DNA from: Burkholderiales bacterium
GTDB lineage: Bacteria; Pseudomonadota; Gammaproteobacteria; Burkholderiales; SG8-41
Assembly (NCBI GenBank): GCA_019635015.1
Contig: JAHCAG010000013.1
Span: 1 to 64,000 of the forward strand
Length of the DNA stretch: 64,000 nucleotides
Direction: 5' to 3'
In this document: in pieces, positions 32,466 through 41,348 of the stretch
How positions within the stretch are numbered: the first letter of the stretch is position 1
How the letters are laid out: each line of letters starts with the position of its first letter
Made by a program: the position numbers and the translations under genes
Notes under the pieces: generated by a model
Told to the model about the DNA's origin: nothing
The model's input: only the letters and a program-made list of their open reading frames with translations
The model's database searches: none

Positions 32466-33774
32466 GCAACGCGTCGCCGAGCTTGCCCACCAGTTCGTCG
32501 ATCTGGGCCTTGCTGATGATCAGGGGCGGGGACAGCGCGATGATGTCGCCGGTGGTGCGGATCAATGCGCCTTTTTCGTAGCACTTGAGAAAAGTCTCGA
32601 AGGCACGCGCGGTCGGCGCGCCAGGCCGCGGTTCGAGCTCGATGCCTGCGACCAGTCCCATGTTGCGCACATCGATGACATTGGGCATCTCGCGCAGGGA
32701 CTGCACGGCCTCTTCAAAATAGGGCGCCAGTTCCTGCGCGCGCTGGAACAGACCTTCTTCCTCGAAGGTGTCGAGGCTGGCCAGCGCGGCGGCGGTGGCC
32801 AGCGGGTGGCCGGAATAGGTGTAGCCGTGGAACAGTTCGATTGTTCCCGGCGGGGCGTTGTTGACCACGGCGTCGTAGATGCCGCGGCGGGCGATCACCG
32901 CGCCCATCGGCACCGTGCCGTTGGTCAGTCCCTTGGCCACGATCATCATGTCCGGCACCACGCCCACGGCATCGGCGCCGAAGCAGGGGCCGGTGCGACC
33001 GAAACCGGTGATGACCTCGTCGAATATCAGCAGCAGGCCGTGTTTGTCGCAGATCCGGCGCAGGCGCTCGAGGTAGCCTTTCGGCGGCACCAGCACGCCG
33101 GTGGAGCCGGCGAGCGGTTCGACGATGACGGCGGCGATGTTGCTGGCGTCGTGCAGCGGGATGATGCGCTGCTCGAGTTCATCGGCGAGGTGCGCACCCC
33201 AGGCCGGCTGGCCGCGGCTGAAGGCGTTTTCCCCGAGGTTGTGTGTGTGGGCCAGGTGGTCGACACGGAACAGCATGTTGCCGAAGGCCTTGCGGTTGGC
33301 CGGAATGCCGCCGACCGAAATGCCGCCGAAGCCGGCGCCGTGATAGCCGCGTTCGCGGCCGACCAGCACGTTGCGCTGGCCTTCACCGCGGGCACGGTGA
33401 TAGGCCAGCGCGATCTTCAGCGCGGTGTCGACACCTTCCGAGCCGGAGTTGCAGTAGAACACGTGATCGAGATCGCCGGGTGCCAGTGCCGCCAGCCGTT
33501 CGGCGACGCGGAAGGCATCCGGGTGGCCGAGCTGGAAGGCGGGGCTGTAGTCCATCGTGGCCACCTGTTTCTGTATGGCCTCGACGATCTTTGGCCGGCA
33601 GTGGCCGGCGTTGACGCACCAAAGTCCCGCGGTGCCGTCGAGCACCTGCCGGCCGTCGTCGGTGGTGTAATGCATGTCCTTCGCGGCGACCAGCATGCGC
33701 GGCGACTGCTTGAAGGCGCGGTTGGCGGTGAATGGCATCCAGAATGATTCGAGATCGGCGGGACGGGCAGTCAT
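32443..33774 (-). CDS. Class III omega-amino acid:pyruvate aminotransferase
   Basis: This PLP enzyme of 443 residues has the class III hallmarks: CNSGSEGVDTALK (108-120), FDEVITGFGRTG (251-262) with D252 contacting the PLP nitrogen, and the Schiff-base lysine K281 in VAKGLTNG. The segment ELFHGYTYSGHPLATAAAL is close to beta-alanine:pyruvate transaminases. Likely substrates are beta-alanine, taurine or other omega-amino acids, with pyruvate as acceptor; the exact donor cannot be read from sequence. It is divergent from an osmoprotectant transporter gene. Confidence 0.88.
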   Translation of the reverse strand: MTARPADLESFWMPFTANRAFKQSPRMLVAAKDMHYTTDDGRQVLDGTAGLWCVNAGHCRPKIVEAIQKQVATMDYSPAFQLGHPDAFRVAERLAALAPGDLDHVFYCNSGSEGVDTALKIALAYHRARGEGQRNVLVGRERGYHGAGFGGISVGGIPANRKAFGNMLFRVDHLAHTHNLGENAFSRGQPAWGAHLADELEQRIIPLHDASNIAAVIVEPLAGSTGVLVPPKGYLERLRRICDKHGLLLIFDEVITGFGRTGPCFGADAVGVVPDMMIVAKGLTNGTVPMGAVIARRGIYDAVVNNAPPGTIELFHGYTYSGHPLATAAALASLDTFEEEGLFQRAQELAPYFEEAVQSLREMPNVIDVRNMGLVAGIELEPRPGAPTARAFETFLKCYEKGALIRTTGDIIALSPPLIISKAQIDELVGKLGDALREVGRNP

Positions 33775-33914
33775 GGTTTGGGGGTTTTTACAGGTTTTAT
33801 CGTTGACGGATTCGGCAGCGCGGGGCGCCTGATTTCATCGGCCTTGTGGCGCCTGCATGCTACCATTTTCGAGCGATGGAACGATATCGATACTGTTGTG
33901 CAGGCGGTTTCGCC

Positions 33915-35423
33915 ATGACGTTTCTGCGGCGGGTTCATCTGCTTTTTTTCGCCGTTTTCCTCGTTTCTGCGGCAGGTGCAGCCGCCGGTGATGTGCTGAA
34001 GGTCGGCTCCAAACGGTTCACCGAATCCTATGTCCTCGGTGAAGTGATCGCGCAGACCGCGCGCGCGACCGGCGCAAGCGTCGAGCACCGGCCGGGGCTG
34101 GGCAACACGGCAATCCTTTTTGCCGCGCTCAAAAGCGGTGCCATCGATGTCTATCCGGATTACACCGGCACCATCGCTTTCGAATTGCTGGGTCTGCCGG
34201 GAGTGCCGTTGCTGAGCGAACTCAACCGGCAGCTGTCCGCGCACGGGCTGGCCGCGGGCGTGTTTCCGGGCTTCAGCAATGCCTATGCGCTGGCGATGCG
34301 GGAGGCGGATGCGGTGGGGCGCGGCATCCGGCGCATTTCCGAACTCCGGGATTTCCTCGATGCGCGCCTCGGCCTGTCGCCGGAGTTTCTCAACCGGCGG
34401 GATGGCTGGCCGGCGCTGAGCGACACCTACGAAATCGGCGGCCTGGCAGTTCGCGGACTGGAGCACGGTCTGGCCTATGCGGCGCTGGAGAGGGGGGAAA
34501 TCGATGTCATCGATGTCTATACCACCGATCCGCAGATCCGGCGGCTGGGGCTGCGCGTGCTGGAGGATGATCGGCGCTTTTTTCCGGAGTACGAAGCCGT
34601 GCTGCTGTACCGGCTCGACCTGCCGTCACGGCATCCGGTGGCCTGGGCCGCCATCGAAAGACTGCAGGGCACGATTCCGGCTGCCGCGATGCTGGAGATG
34701 AATGCCGCCGTCGAGCTGGGACGGAGGGATTTTCCGGAGGTGGCGCGGGACTGGCTGGAAAAACGCCCGCCCGAGGCGGTCGCGGGGCAGCGGTCCCTGA
34801 TGAGCGCCGTGTTTGCGCCCGACCTGCTGCGCCTGACCCTGGAGCACCTGCAACTGGTGTTGGCCTCCCTGCTGCTCAGCATTTCGGCAGGCATCCCGCT
34901 GGGCATCCTGGCGCAGCGGGTGCCGCAGGCGGGGCGCTGGATACTGGCCGGAGCCGGGGTTCTGCAGACGGTCCCCAGCCTGGCCTTGCTGGCATTCCTG
35001 ATCGTCCTGCTGGATCGCATCGGCGCGTTGCCCGCGGTGCTTGCGCTGTCGTTGTATGCGCTGCTGCCGGTGATACGCGGCACCGAGGTGGCGCTGGCCG
35101 GCGTTGGTGACCGCATGCGCGATGCCGGACTGGCGCTGGGCCTGAGCCGCGGGCAACTGCTGTGGGTGGTCGAATTGCCGCTGGCTGTTCCCGGCGTGCT
35201 GGCAGGCATCAGGACTGCGGCAGTCATTAACGTCGGAACGGCGACGATCGCGGCCTTTGTCGGTGCCGGGGGTTATGGCGAACGGATTGTCGCCGGGCTG
35301 GCTGTAAACGACCATGTGGTGATGTTGTCCGGCGCGCTGCCGGCGGCTGTTCTTGCGGTGCTGATTGAATGGGGGTTCCGGCTGTGCGAGCGGTGGCTGC
35401 GCCCGGATTGCGGAAAATCATGA
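33915..35423 (+). CDS. Osmoprotectant/glycine-betaine ABC transporter, fused receptor and permease
   Basis: From the ATG at 33915 the protein has 502 residues. A signal-like hydrophobic start (ending AAAG) leads into an OpuAC/YehZ-type receptor (about 25-290, with VGSKRFTESYVLGEVI and DVYPDYTGTIAFELLG). A ProW-type permease follows (about 310-500) with five to six spans and the EAA-like loop DAGLALGLSRGQLLWV. Receptor-permease fusions are known in this family. The ATPase subunit is absent from both flanks, so it must be encoded elsewhere. In-frame ATGs at 33846 and 33876 would put extra polar residues before the signal and are less likely. Confidence 0.85.
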   Translation: MTFLRRVHLLFFAVFLVSAAGAAAGDVLKVGSKRFTESYVLGEVIAQTARATGASVEHRPGLGNTAILFAALKSGAIDVYPDYTGTIAFELLGLPGVPLLSELNRQLSAHGLAAGVFPGFSNAYALAMREADAVGRGIRRISELRDFLDARLGLSPEFLNRRDGWPALSDTYEIGGLAVRGLEHGLAYAALERGEIDVIDVYTTDPQIRRLGLRVLEDDRRFFPEYEAVLLYRLDLPSRHPVAWAAIERLQGTIPAAAMLEMNAAVELGRRDFPEVARDWLEKRPPEAVAGQRSLMSAVFAPDLLRLTLEHLQLVLASLLLSISAGIPLGILAQRVPQAGRWILAGAGVLQTVPSLALLAFLIVLLDRIGALPAVLALSLYALLPVIRGTEVALAGVGDRMRDAGLALGLSRGQLLWVVELPLAVPGVLAGIRTAAVINVGTATIAAFVGAGGYGERIVAGLAVNDHVVMLSGALPAAVLAVLIEWGFRLCERWLRPDCGKS

Positions 35424-35495
35424 AAATGCAGGGCAAAACGGCTGCCCGGGCGGTCATATATTGGAATGTCACTGCCGTTTTTTGTGTCTCCGGCT

Positions 35496-35523
35496 TGAAC
35501 TTACGTGCTTGTCGCCGGTCACT
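35496..35523 (+). promoter_or_regulatory. Candidate sigma-E promoter of rpoE
   Basis: TGAACTT (35496-35502), a 15-base spacer and GTCACT (35518-35523) resemble the sigma-E consensus (GGAACTT, 15-16 bases, GTCTAA). rpoE operons are typically autoregulated, which supports the call. Transcription would start about 115 bases before rpoE. Confidence 0.45.
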
Positions 35524-35645
35524 GCAGGCGACGCCCGGAACGGATGTTTCATGCGGTCGTTCAGGCAGTTATACTGCGCGGCGCCTGTCGGGACGGCGGT
35601 TTTGCCGGCCGGATTCAGTGCGGCAGTATCAGGGACCGGATAATA

Positions 35646-36245
35646 ATGAGTGATCGCGAAGTCGATCAGCAGCTGGTGGAGCGCGTGCAGAGCGGAGACA
35701 AGCGCGCATTCGACCTGCTGGTGAGCAAATACCAGCGCAAGCTGGGCCGGTTGCTGTCGCGGTTCATCCGGGATCCCAGCGAGGTCGAGGATGTGACGCA
35801 GGAGGCGTTCATCAAGGCTTACCGGGCGCTGCCGGGATTCCGCGGCGACAGCGCCTTTTATACATGGCTGTACCGTATCGGCATCAATACGGCGAAGAAC
35901 CATCTGGTGGCCATGGGACGGCGGGCGCCGACCAGCACCGAACTCGACGCCGAAGAGGCGGAAGGGGTGGAAGCCGGGGATCAGCTGCGGGACCTGAACA
36001 CGCCGGAGAACCAGATGATGAGCCGGCAGGTCGGGGACACAGTGAACCAAACCCTGCAGGAGTTGCCTGAGGAGTTGAGAACGGCGATTACCCTTCGCGA
36101 AATCGAGGGGCTGAGTTACGAGGAAATTGCGGCGGTGATGCAGTGTCCGGTGGGTACGGTGCGTTCCCGGATTTTCCGGGCACGCGAGGCGGTGGCGGAG
36201 AAATTACGGCCCTTGCTCGGCACGGGCAAGGACAGGAGATGGTGA
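35646..36245 (+). CDS. rpoE: RNA polymerase sigma factor RpoE (ECF, sigma-E/AlgU)
   Basis: This ECF sigma factor drives the envelope-stress regulon when RseA is destroyed. The ATG at 35646 gives 199 residues, the standard size, starting MSDREVDQQLVERV; an open frame reaching further upstream has no family match. Region 2 (SEVEDVTQEAFIKAYRAL) and region 4 (LSYEEIAAVMQCPVGTVRSR) are typical. It is followed by rseA, rseB and mucD, with 1 base between rpoE and rseA. Confidence 0.97.
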   Translation: MSDREVDQQLVERVQSGDKRAFDLLVSKYQRKLGRLLSRFIRDPSEVEDVTQEAFIKAYRALPGFRGDSAFYTWLYRIGINTAKNHLVAMGRRAPTSTELDAEEAEGVEAGDQLRDLNTPENQMMSRQVGDTVNQTLQELPEELRTAITLREIEGLSYEEIAAVMQCPVGTVRSRIFRAREAVAEKLRPLLGTGKDRRW

Positions 36246-36246
36246 G

Positions 36247-36762
36247 ATGGAACATGTATCGGCGTTGATGGACGGCGAAGCGGACGGGCAGGAAGCGCAC
36301 CAGGCATTGCTGCGCCTCGGTGATACTGCCGAGGCGCGGGAGTCTTGGGACATGTACCACCTGGTCGGTGATGTCATGCGGGGTGAGGCGGTTCACAGTG
36401 TTGATGTGTCCCGGCGTGTCTCTGCCGCATTGTCCCTGGAGCCGACCGTTCTGGCTCCTGCCCGGTCCCGCAGGGCCGGCAAACCGTTCGCGTTTGCGCT
36501 GTCCGCGGCGGCATCAGTTTCCGCCGTGGCAGTGGTCGGCTGGATGGCATTCTCCTCGAGCAACGTGGCGAATCCGCCTGCTGAAATCGCGCGCGCGACA
36601 GTGCCTGCTGCAGTGCAAGAACAGCCGCTGGTCAGCGTACCCAACGACGGCCAGATGAACGAATATCTGCTTGCTCACCAGGGCATATCGCCGAGCACCA
36701 GCCTGCAGGGCGTGGCGCCTTATATCCGCACCATTTCGATAGCCCCTGCCGCCGACCGGTAA
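36247..36762 (+). CDS. rseA: Anti-sigma-E factor RseA
   Basis: RseA holds sigma-E at the membrane. The 171-residue protein has the cytoplasmic sigma-binding domain (SALMDGEADGQEA and WDMYHLVGDVMRGE), one membrane span (about 79-101) and a periplasmic tail. It should be cut first by a DegS-like protease and then by RseP, which is encoded at 8.2 kb in this window. A GGAGATGGTG Shine-Dalgarno overlaps the rpoE end. Confidence 0.92.
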   Translation: MEHVSALMDGEADGQEAHQALLRLGDTAEARESWDMYHLVGDVMRGEAVHSVDVSRRVSAALSLEPTVLAPARSRRAGKPFAFALSAAASVSAVAVVGWMAFSSSNVANPPAEIARATVPAAVQEQPLVSVPNDGQMNEYLLAHQGISPSTSLQGVAPYIRTISIAPAADR

Positions 36763-36768
36763 TATCCC

Positions 36769-37749
36769 ATGAAATTCTGGTGGATCCTAGTTCTTGGTTT
36801 TGCGCCGGGTGCCGTTGCGGCAAGCGGGGAATCACGCGAAGCCCTGGCCATGCTCGAGAAAATGGCCGAAGCAGGCCGGAAAGTGAATTACACCGGAACA
36901 TTCATGTTCCAGCATGGCAAGCAGGTCGAAACCTCCAGCATTGCCCATTTCGTCAATCCGGCCGGGGGCGTGCTGGAACGTCTGGAAACGCTGGATGGAC
37001 CTGCCCGTGAAATCATCCGCAACAATGACCAGGTGACTTGCTACATCCCGGGCAGCAAGGTCGTGCTGATCGATCCCAGGGGCTCCCGCCAGTTTCCGAT
37101 CCGTGTCGAGCAGATCCAGGAGATCGTCCAGCATTACAGCGTGGTGAAAGGCGGGCTGGACCGGGTAGCCGGCATGCAGTGCCAGTGGGTGACCCTGGTG
37201 CCGGCCGACACCCTGCGTTATACCCGGCGGTTCTGCGCCGAGCTGAACACCGGTCTGCCGCTGCAGGCGCGTACCCTGAATGAGAAAAACGAGACGCTGG
37301 AAGCATTTGCGTTCTCAACACTGGAAATTGGCGGCTCATTCCGCCGCGAGCTGGTGCAGTCCAAATACGCGGCGATGAGCGTCAAGCAGAACTGGCGCGT
37401 CGACCGCTCCGCGCTGACGGCCGGCGACAGCGGCGACTCCGGCTGGGTGGTGCAGTCGCTGCCGGCGGGATTCCGCAAGCTGATGGAACTGCGCCGCTCC
37501 ATGGTCGGCAAAAAGGGCACGGCCTCGCACCTGGTGTTTTCCGACGGCCTTGCCGCAGTGTCGATATTCATCGAACCCGGAGTCCGGCCGGACAGAAAGC
37601 AGACGCTCAGGCACCAGGGCGCGATGCACATCTACAGTCAGCCGGTTGCAGGTCATACCGTGACGATTCTCGGTGAAACACCCGCGGAAACCGTGATGCA
37701 GTTTGCGCGCGCGCTGGAACCGAAGGCGTCCGCCACGGTTCAGCGCTGA
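36769..37749 (+). CDS. rseB: Sigma-E regulatory protein RseB/MucB
   Basis: RseB is a periplasmic protein that binds RseA and shields it until it senses LPS intermediates. The 326-residue precursor has a signal peptide (about 1-19) and the MucB/RseB domains with VNYTGTFMFQHG, FVNPAGGVLERLETLDG and an N-terminal LolA-like fold. It lies 6 bases after rseA. Confidence 0.93.
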   Translation: MKFWWILVLGFAPGAVAASGESREALAMLEKMAEAGRKVNYTGTFMFQHGKQVETSSIAHFVNPAGGVLERLETLDGPAREIIRNNDQVTCYIPGSKVVLIDPRGSRQFPIRVEQIQEIVQHYSVVKGGLDRVAGMQCQWVTLVPADTLRYTRRFCAELNTGLPLQARTLNEKNETLEAFAFSTLEIGGSFRRELVQSKYAAMSVKQNWRVDRSALTAGDSGDSGWVVQSLPAGFRKLMELRRSMVGKKGTASHLVFSDGLAAVSIFIEPGVRPDRKQTLRHQGAMHIYSQPVAGHTVTILGETPAETVMQFARALEPKASATVQR

Positions 37750-37754
37750 GCTCA

Positions 37755-37775
37755 TCTTTTTCTTTTTTATTTTTT
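37755..37775 (+). other. T-rich tract between rseB and mucD
   Basis: Nearly all of these 21 bases are T on the plus strand, with no stem upstream strong enough for a terminator. In the mRNA it would be a U-rich stretch just after the rseB stop. Its role, if any, is unknown. Confidence 0.35.
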
Positions 37776-37807
37776 ACAGACCCGTGCGTTATCAGGAAAG
37801 GCTGAAC

Positions 37808-39211
37808 ATGTTCAGGTATTTCTTTCTGGCCCTGTGCCTGTTTGTACCGTTGCAGTCCGCCGCCCAGCTTCCTGACTTCACGGAACTCGTGGAGAAACAG
37901 GGTGCGGCCGTGGTCAACATCAGCACCACCCAGTCTGCGCAGCGCAATCCGCTGTCGCGGCAACTGCCGCAACTGGACGAGAACGATCCGTTCTATGAGT
38001 TCTTCCGCCGCTTCATGCCGAACAATCCGAATCCCGGCCAGCAGGGTCCGCGCGGATTCCAGGCGCAGTCGCTGGGCTCCGGATTCATCATCAGCGCTGA
38101 CGGTTACATCCTGACCAACGCGCATGTCGTAGATGGCGCGGAAGAAGTCAACGTCAAGCTCACCGACAAGCGCGAATTCAAGGCCAAGGTCGTCGGCACG
38201 GACCGCCGCACCGATGTCGCCCTGATCAAGATTGACGCGAGCGGATTGCAGACGGTCCGTTTCGGCGATGCCAACCGCCTCAAGGTCGGTGAATGGGTCG
38301 TCGCCATCGGCTCGCCGTTCGGATTCGAAAACACGGTGACCGCGGGCATAGTCAGCGCCAAGGGGCGTTCGCTGCCGCAGGAGAACTTCGTGCCTTTCAT
38401 CCAGACCGATGTTGCCGTCAATCCCGGCAATTCCGGCGGGCCACTGTTCAACCTCAGGGGTGAGGTTGTCGGCATCAATTCGCAGATCTACAGCCGCACC
38501 GGCGGGTTCATGGGGCTGTCTTTCGCGATTCCGATTGATGTCGCCAACGACATTGCACAGCAGTTGCGGACCACCGGCAAGGTGACGCGCGGCCGCATCG
38601 GCGTGGTGATCCAGCCGGTGACCCGGGAACTCGCCGATGGTTTTGGCCTGCCCAAACCACAGGGCGCGCTGGTCAATTCGGTTGAAAAGGGCGGTCCTGC
38701 GGAAAAGGCCGGCATCGAGGCCGGCGATGTCATCCTGCGTTTCGACGGCAAGCCGGTGACTTCGTCGGAGGACCTGCCGCGGATCGTCGGCGGTACCAAG
38801 CCGGGGAGCAGTATCGCGGTCCAGGTCTGGCGCAACAAGTCGACACGGGACATGCAGGTGGTCGTGGCCGAACTCTCCGACGAGCGTGCGACGCGCCAGG
38901 CGCGCGGCGGCAAGCCGCAGCCGCCGGCGGGCAGCAGGTTCGGCATGGCGCTGGCCGATCTCAGTGATGCGCAGCGCAAGGAGCTCAAAATCGAGGGCGG
39001 CGTGCTGGTTGATGGCGTGCAGGGTGCTGCCGCGCAGGCCGGGCTGCGCCGCGGCGACGTGATCCTTGCGGTGAACAACCAGGACGTCAAATCGGTTGAG
39101 CAGTTCCAGCAGTTGATGGGTGGATTTGACAAGGGGCGCATCGTGGCCCTGCTGGTGCGGCGCGGAGGCAATTCGCTGTACATTCCGTTCCGCATCGACG
39201 GGAATGGGTGA
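37808..39211 (+). CDS. mucD: Periplasmic serine protease of the Do/DegP family (MucD)
   Basis: This HtrA-type protease/chaperone clears misfolded envelope proteins and is the usual fourth gene of the rpoE operon in beta- and gammaproteobacteria. The ATG at 37808 (467 residues) follows an AGGAAAG Shine-Dalgarno and starts a signal peptide (about 1-20, ending SAAQ). The catalytic triad is H106 (TNAHVV), D136 (DVALIKID) and S209 (NPGNSGGPLF). Two PDZ domains follow (about 265-350 and 380-465). Confidence 0.96.
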   Translation: MFRYFFLALCLFVPLQSAAQLPDFTELVEKQGAAVVNISTTQSAQRNPLSRQLPQLDENDPFYEFFRRFMPNNPNPGQQGPRGFQAQSLGSGFIISADGYILTNAHVVDGAEEVNVKLTDKREFKAKVVGTDRRTDVALIKIDASGLQTVRFGDANRLKVGEWVVAIGSPFGFENTVTAGIVSAKGRSLPQENFVPFIQTDVAVNPGNSGGPLFNLRGEVVGINSQIYSRTGGFMGLSFAIPIDVANDIAQQLRTTGKVTRGRIGVVIQPVTRELADGFGLPKPQGALVNSVEKGGPAEKAGIEAGDVILRFDGKPVTSSEDLPRIVGGTKPGSSIAVQVWRNKSTRDMQVVVAELSDERATRQARGGKPQPPAGSRFGMALADLSDAQRKELKIEGGVLVDGVQGAAAQAGLRRGDVILAVNNQDVKSVEQFQQLMGGFDKGRIVALLVRRGGNSLYIPFRIDGNG

Positions 39212-39461
39212 TTCACCGCAGCTTGAACTGGTCCTCTACGGCCGCTCATGGTGCCACCTCTGTGACGACATGCTGGCCGGCTTGCGTGCGCTGCCGGCCG
39301 GCCGGCCGTTCCAGGTTTCAGTTGTCGATGTCGATACCGATGCTGCGCTGGAGCGGCGCTTCGGGGACAAGGTGCCGGTGCTGATGCACGGCGAACGGGA
39401 ACTCTGTCATTACCACCTGGATGTTGCCGCCGTTACTGAATACTTGCTGAATTTCCGCTAA
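39204..39461 (+). CDS. Glutaredoxin-like protein (DUF836/GrxA-type small thioredoxin fold)
   Basis: The 85-residue protein has a thioredoxin-like strand-helix start (LELVLYGRSWCHLCDDML) with a C17-x2-C20 redox pair, and the cis-proline motif KVPVLM. Such proteins commonly follow mucD in Betaproteobacteria. The start overlaps the mucD stop by eight bases. The redox partner is unknown. Confidence 0.85.
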   Translation: MGDSPQLELVLYGRSWCHLCDDMLAGLRALPAGRPFQVSVVDVDTDAALERRFGDKVPVLMHGERELCHYHLDVAAVTEYLLNFR

Positions 39462-39487
39462 AATACGGGGCCTTGTGAACCGAACTT

Positions 39488-39519
39488 GGGCACGCCGGGG
39501 AAGTCCGGGTGCCCTTTTT
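39488..39519 (+). terminator. Rho-independent terminator/attenuator in the lepA leader
   Basis: GGGCAC and GTGCCC pair, with an inner CCGG/CCGG extension, and a run of five T residues follows at once, then more T-rich sequence. It lies 26 bases upstream of the lepA start, so it would end transcripts from the rpoE operon or limit read-through into lepA. Confidence 0.7.
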
Positions 39520-39545
39520 GTTGTTTTGTCCGGCGGCCGGAACTG

Positions 39546-41336
39546 ATGCAGCACATCCGCAATTTCTCCATCATCGCGCACATTGACCACGGAAAGTCGA
39601 CGCTGGCCGACCGTTTCATCCAGCTTTGCGGCGGCCTGTCCGACCGTGAAATGGAATCGCAGGTGCTCGACTCGATGGAACTCGAGCGCGAACGCGGCAT
39701 CACCATCAAGGCGCAGACTGCGGCGCTGACCTACAAGGCAAAAGACGGACAGATCTACCGCCTGAACCTGATCGACACGCCGGGGCACGTCGACTTTTCC
39801 TACGAGGTGTCGCGTTCGCTGGCGGCCTGCGAGGGGGCGCTGCTGGTCGTGGATGCATCGCAGGGTGTCGAGGCGCAGACCGTTGCCAACTGCTACACCG
39901 CCATCGAGCAGGGCGTCGAGGTGGTGCCGGTGCTCAACAAGATGGATCTGCCCCAGGTCGAGCCCGAACGGGTTGCAGCCGAGATCGAGGACATCATCGG
40001 CATTCCCGCCAAAGACGCGGTCAGGGTCAGTGCCAAGACCGGCGAGGGCATTGCCGAGGTGCTCGAGGCGGTGGTCAGCCTGATGCCTCCCCCGAAAGGG
40101 GACCCGGGGGCGCCGCTGAAAGCCCTGATCATTGATTCCTGGTTCGACAATTATGTCGGCGTGGTGATGCTGGTGCGGGTCGTGGATGGTGCGCTGAAAC
40201 CCAAAGACCGCATCCTGCTGATGTCGACCGGCAGCAACCATCTTTGCGAACAGGTCGGTGTCTTCACTCCCAAGTCACAGGCCCGTGAAAGCCTTTCCGC
40301 GGGCGAGGTCGGTTTCGTGATTGCCGGCATCAAGGAACTGCAGGCAGCCAAGGTCGGCGACACAATGACGCTCGCGACCAATCCGGCAACGGAAGCGCTG
40401 CCCGGATTCAAGGAGATCAAGCCGCAGGTGTTTGCCGGGCTCTATCCGGTGGAGTCGAACGAATACGAGGCGCTGCGCGATGCGCTGGAGAAACTGCACC
40501 TGAACGACTCCTCGCTGCGTTTCGAGCCCGAGTCCTCACAGGCACTGGGTTTCGGCTTCCGTTGCGGCTTTCTCGGGCTTTTGCACATGGACATCGTGCA
40601 GGAGCGCCTGGAGCGCGAATACGGCATGTCGCTGATCACCACGGCGCCCACGGTGGTTTATGAAGTGGCACTGCGGGACGGTACCGTGCTCGAGATCGAG
40701 AATCCGTCGCGCCTGCCGGAGGTTTCGCAGATCGAGGAAATCCGCGAACCGATGATCAAGGCCTCAATCCTCGTGCCAAGCGACTATGTCGGACCGGTGA
40801 TGACGCTGTGCACCGAAAAACGCGGCGTGCAGAAAAACATGCAGTACCTCGGACGGCAGGTGATGCTTACTTACGAGCTGCCGCTGAACGAGGTGGTGAT
40901 GGATTTCTTCGATCGCCTGAAATCGGTCTCCCGGGGATACGCTTCGCTGGATTACGATTTCATCGAGTACCGCGCCGGGGACCTGGTGCGCCTGGACATC
41001 CTGATCAACAATGAACGGGTCGATGCCCTGTCGCTGATCGTGCACCGCGCCAACGCCCAGTACCGCGGCCGCGACGTGGCGGAGCGGATGCGCAAGCTGA
41101 TCCCGCGGCAGATGTTCGACATTGCCATCCAGGCGGCGATCGGCGCGCACATCATCGCGCGCGAGACGGTCAAGGCGCTGCGCAAGAACGTGCTGGCCAA
41201 GTGTTACGGCGGTGACATTTCGCGAAAGAAGAAGCTGCTGGAAAAACAGAAAGCCGGCAAGAAGCGAATGAAGCAGGTCGGCACCGTCGAGATTCCGCAG
41301 GAGGCATTTCTTGCCATCCTGCAGGTCGGCAAATAG
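39546..41336 (+). CDS. lepA: Elongation factor 4 (LepA, back-translocating GTPase)
   Basis: LepA is a ribosome-binding GTPase that acts on stalled or initiating ribosomes. The ATG at 39546 gives 596 residues and the standard [19 protein letters not shown] start (G1 at 11-19). G3 ([11 protein letters not shown]) and G4 (NKMD) are present, as is the C-terminal LepA-specific domain ([20 protein letters not shown]). It is followed by lepB in 12 bases. Confidence 0.98.
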   Translation: MQHIRNFSIIAHIDHGKSTLADRFIQLCGGLSDREMESQVLDSMELERERGITIKAQTAALTYKAKDGQIYRLNLIDTPGHVDFSYEVSRSLAACEGALLVVDASQGVEAQTVANCYTAIEQGVEVVPVLNKMDLPQVEPERVAAEIEDIIGIPAKDAVRVSAKTGEGIAEVLEAVVSLMPPPKGDPGAPLKALIIDSWFDNYVGVVMLVRVVDGALKPKDRILLMSTGSNHLCEQVGVFTPKSQARESLSAGEVGFVIAGIKELQAAKVGDTMTLATNPATEALPGFKEIKPQVFAGLYPVESNEYEALRDALEKLHLNDSSLRFEPESSQALGFGFRCGFLGLLHMDIVQERLEREYGMSLITTAPTVVYEVALRDGTVLEIENPSRLPEVSQIEEIREPMIKASILVPSDYVGPVMTLCTEKRGVQKNMQYLGRQVMLTYELPLNEVVMDFFDRLKSVSRGYASLDYDFIEYRAGDLVRLDILINNERVDALSLIVHRANAQYRGRDVAERMRKLIPRQMFDIAIQAAIGAHIIARETVKALRKNVLAKCYGGDISRKKKLLEKQKAGKKRMKQVGTVEIPQEAFLAILQVGK

Positions 41337-41348
41337 GGGATTCCTGCC

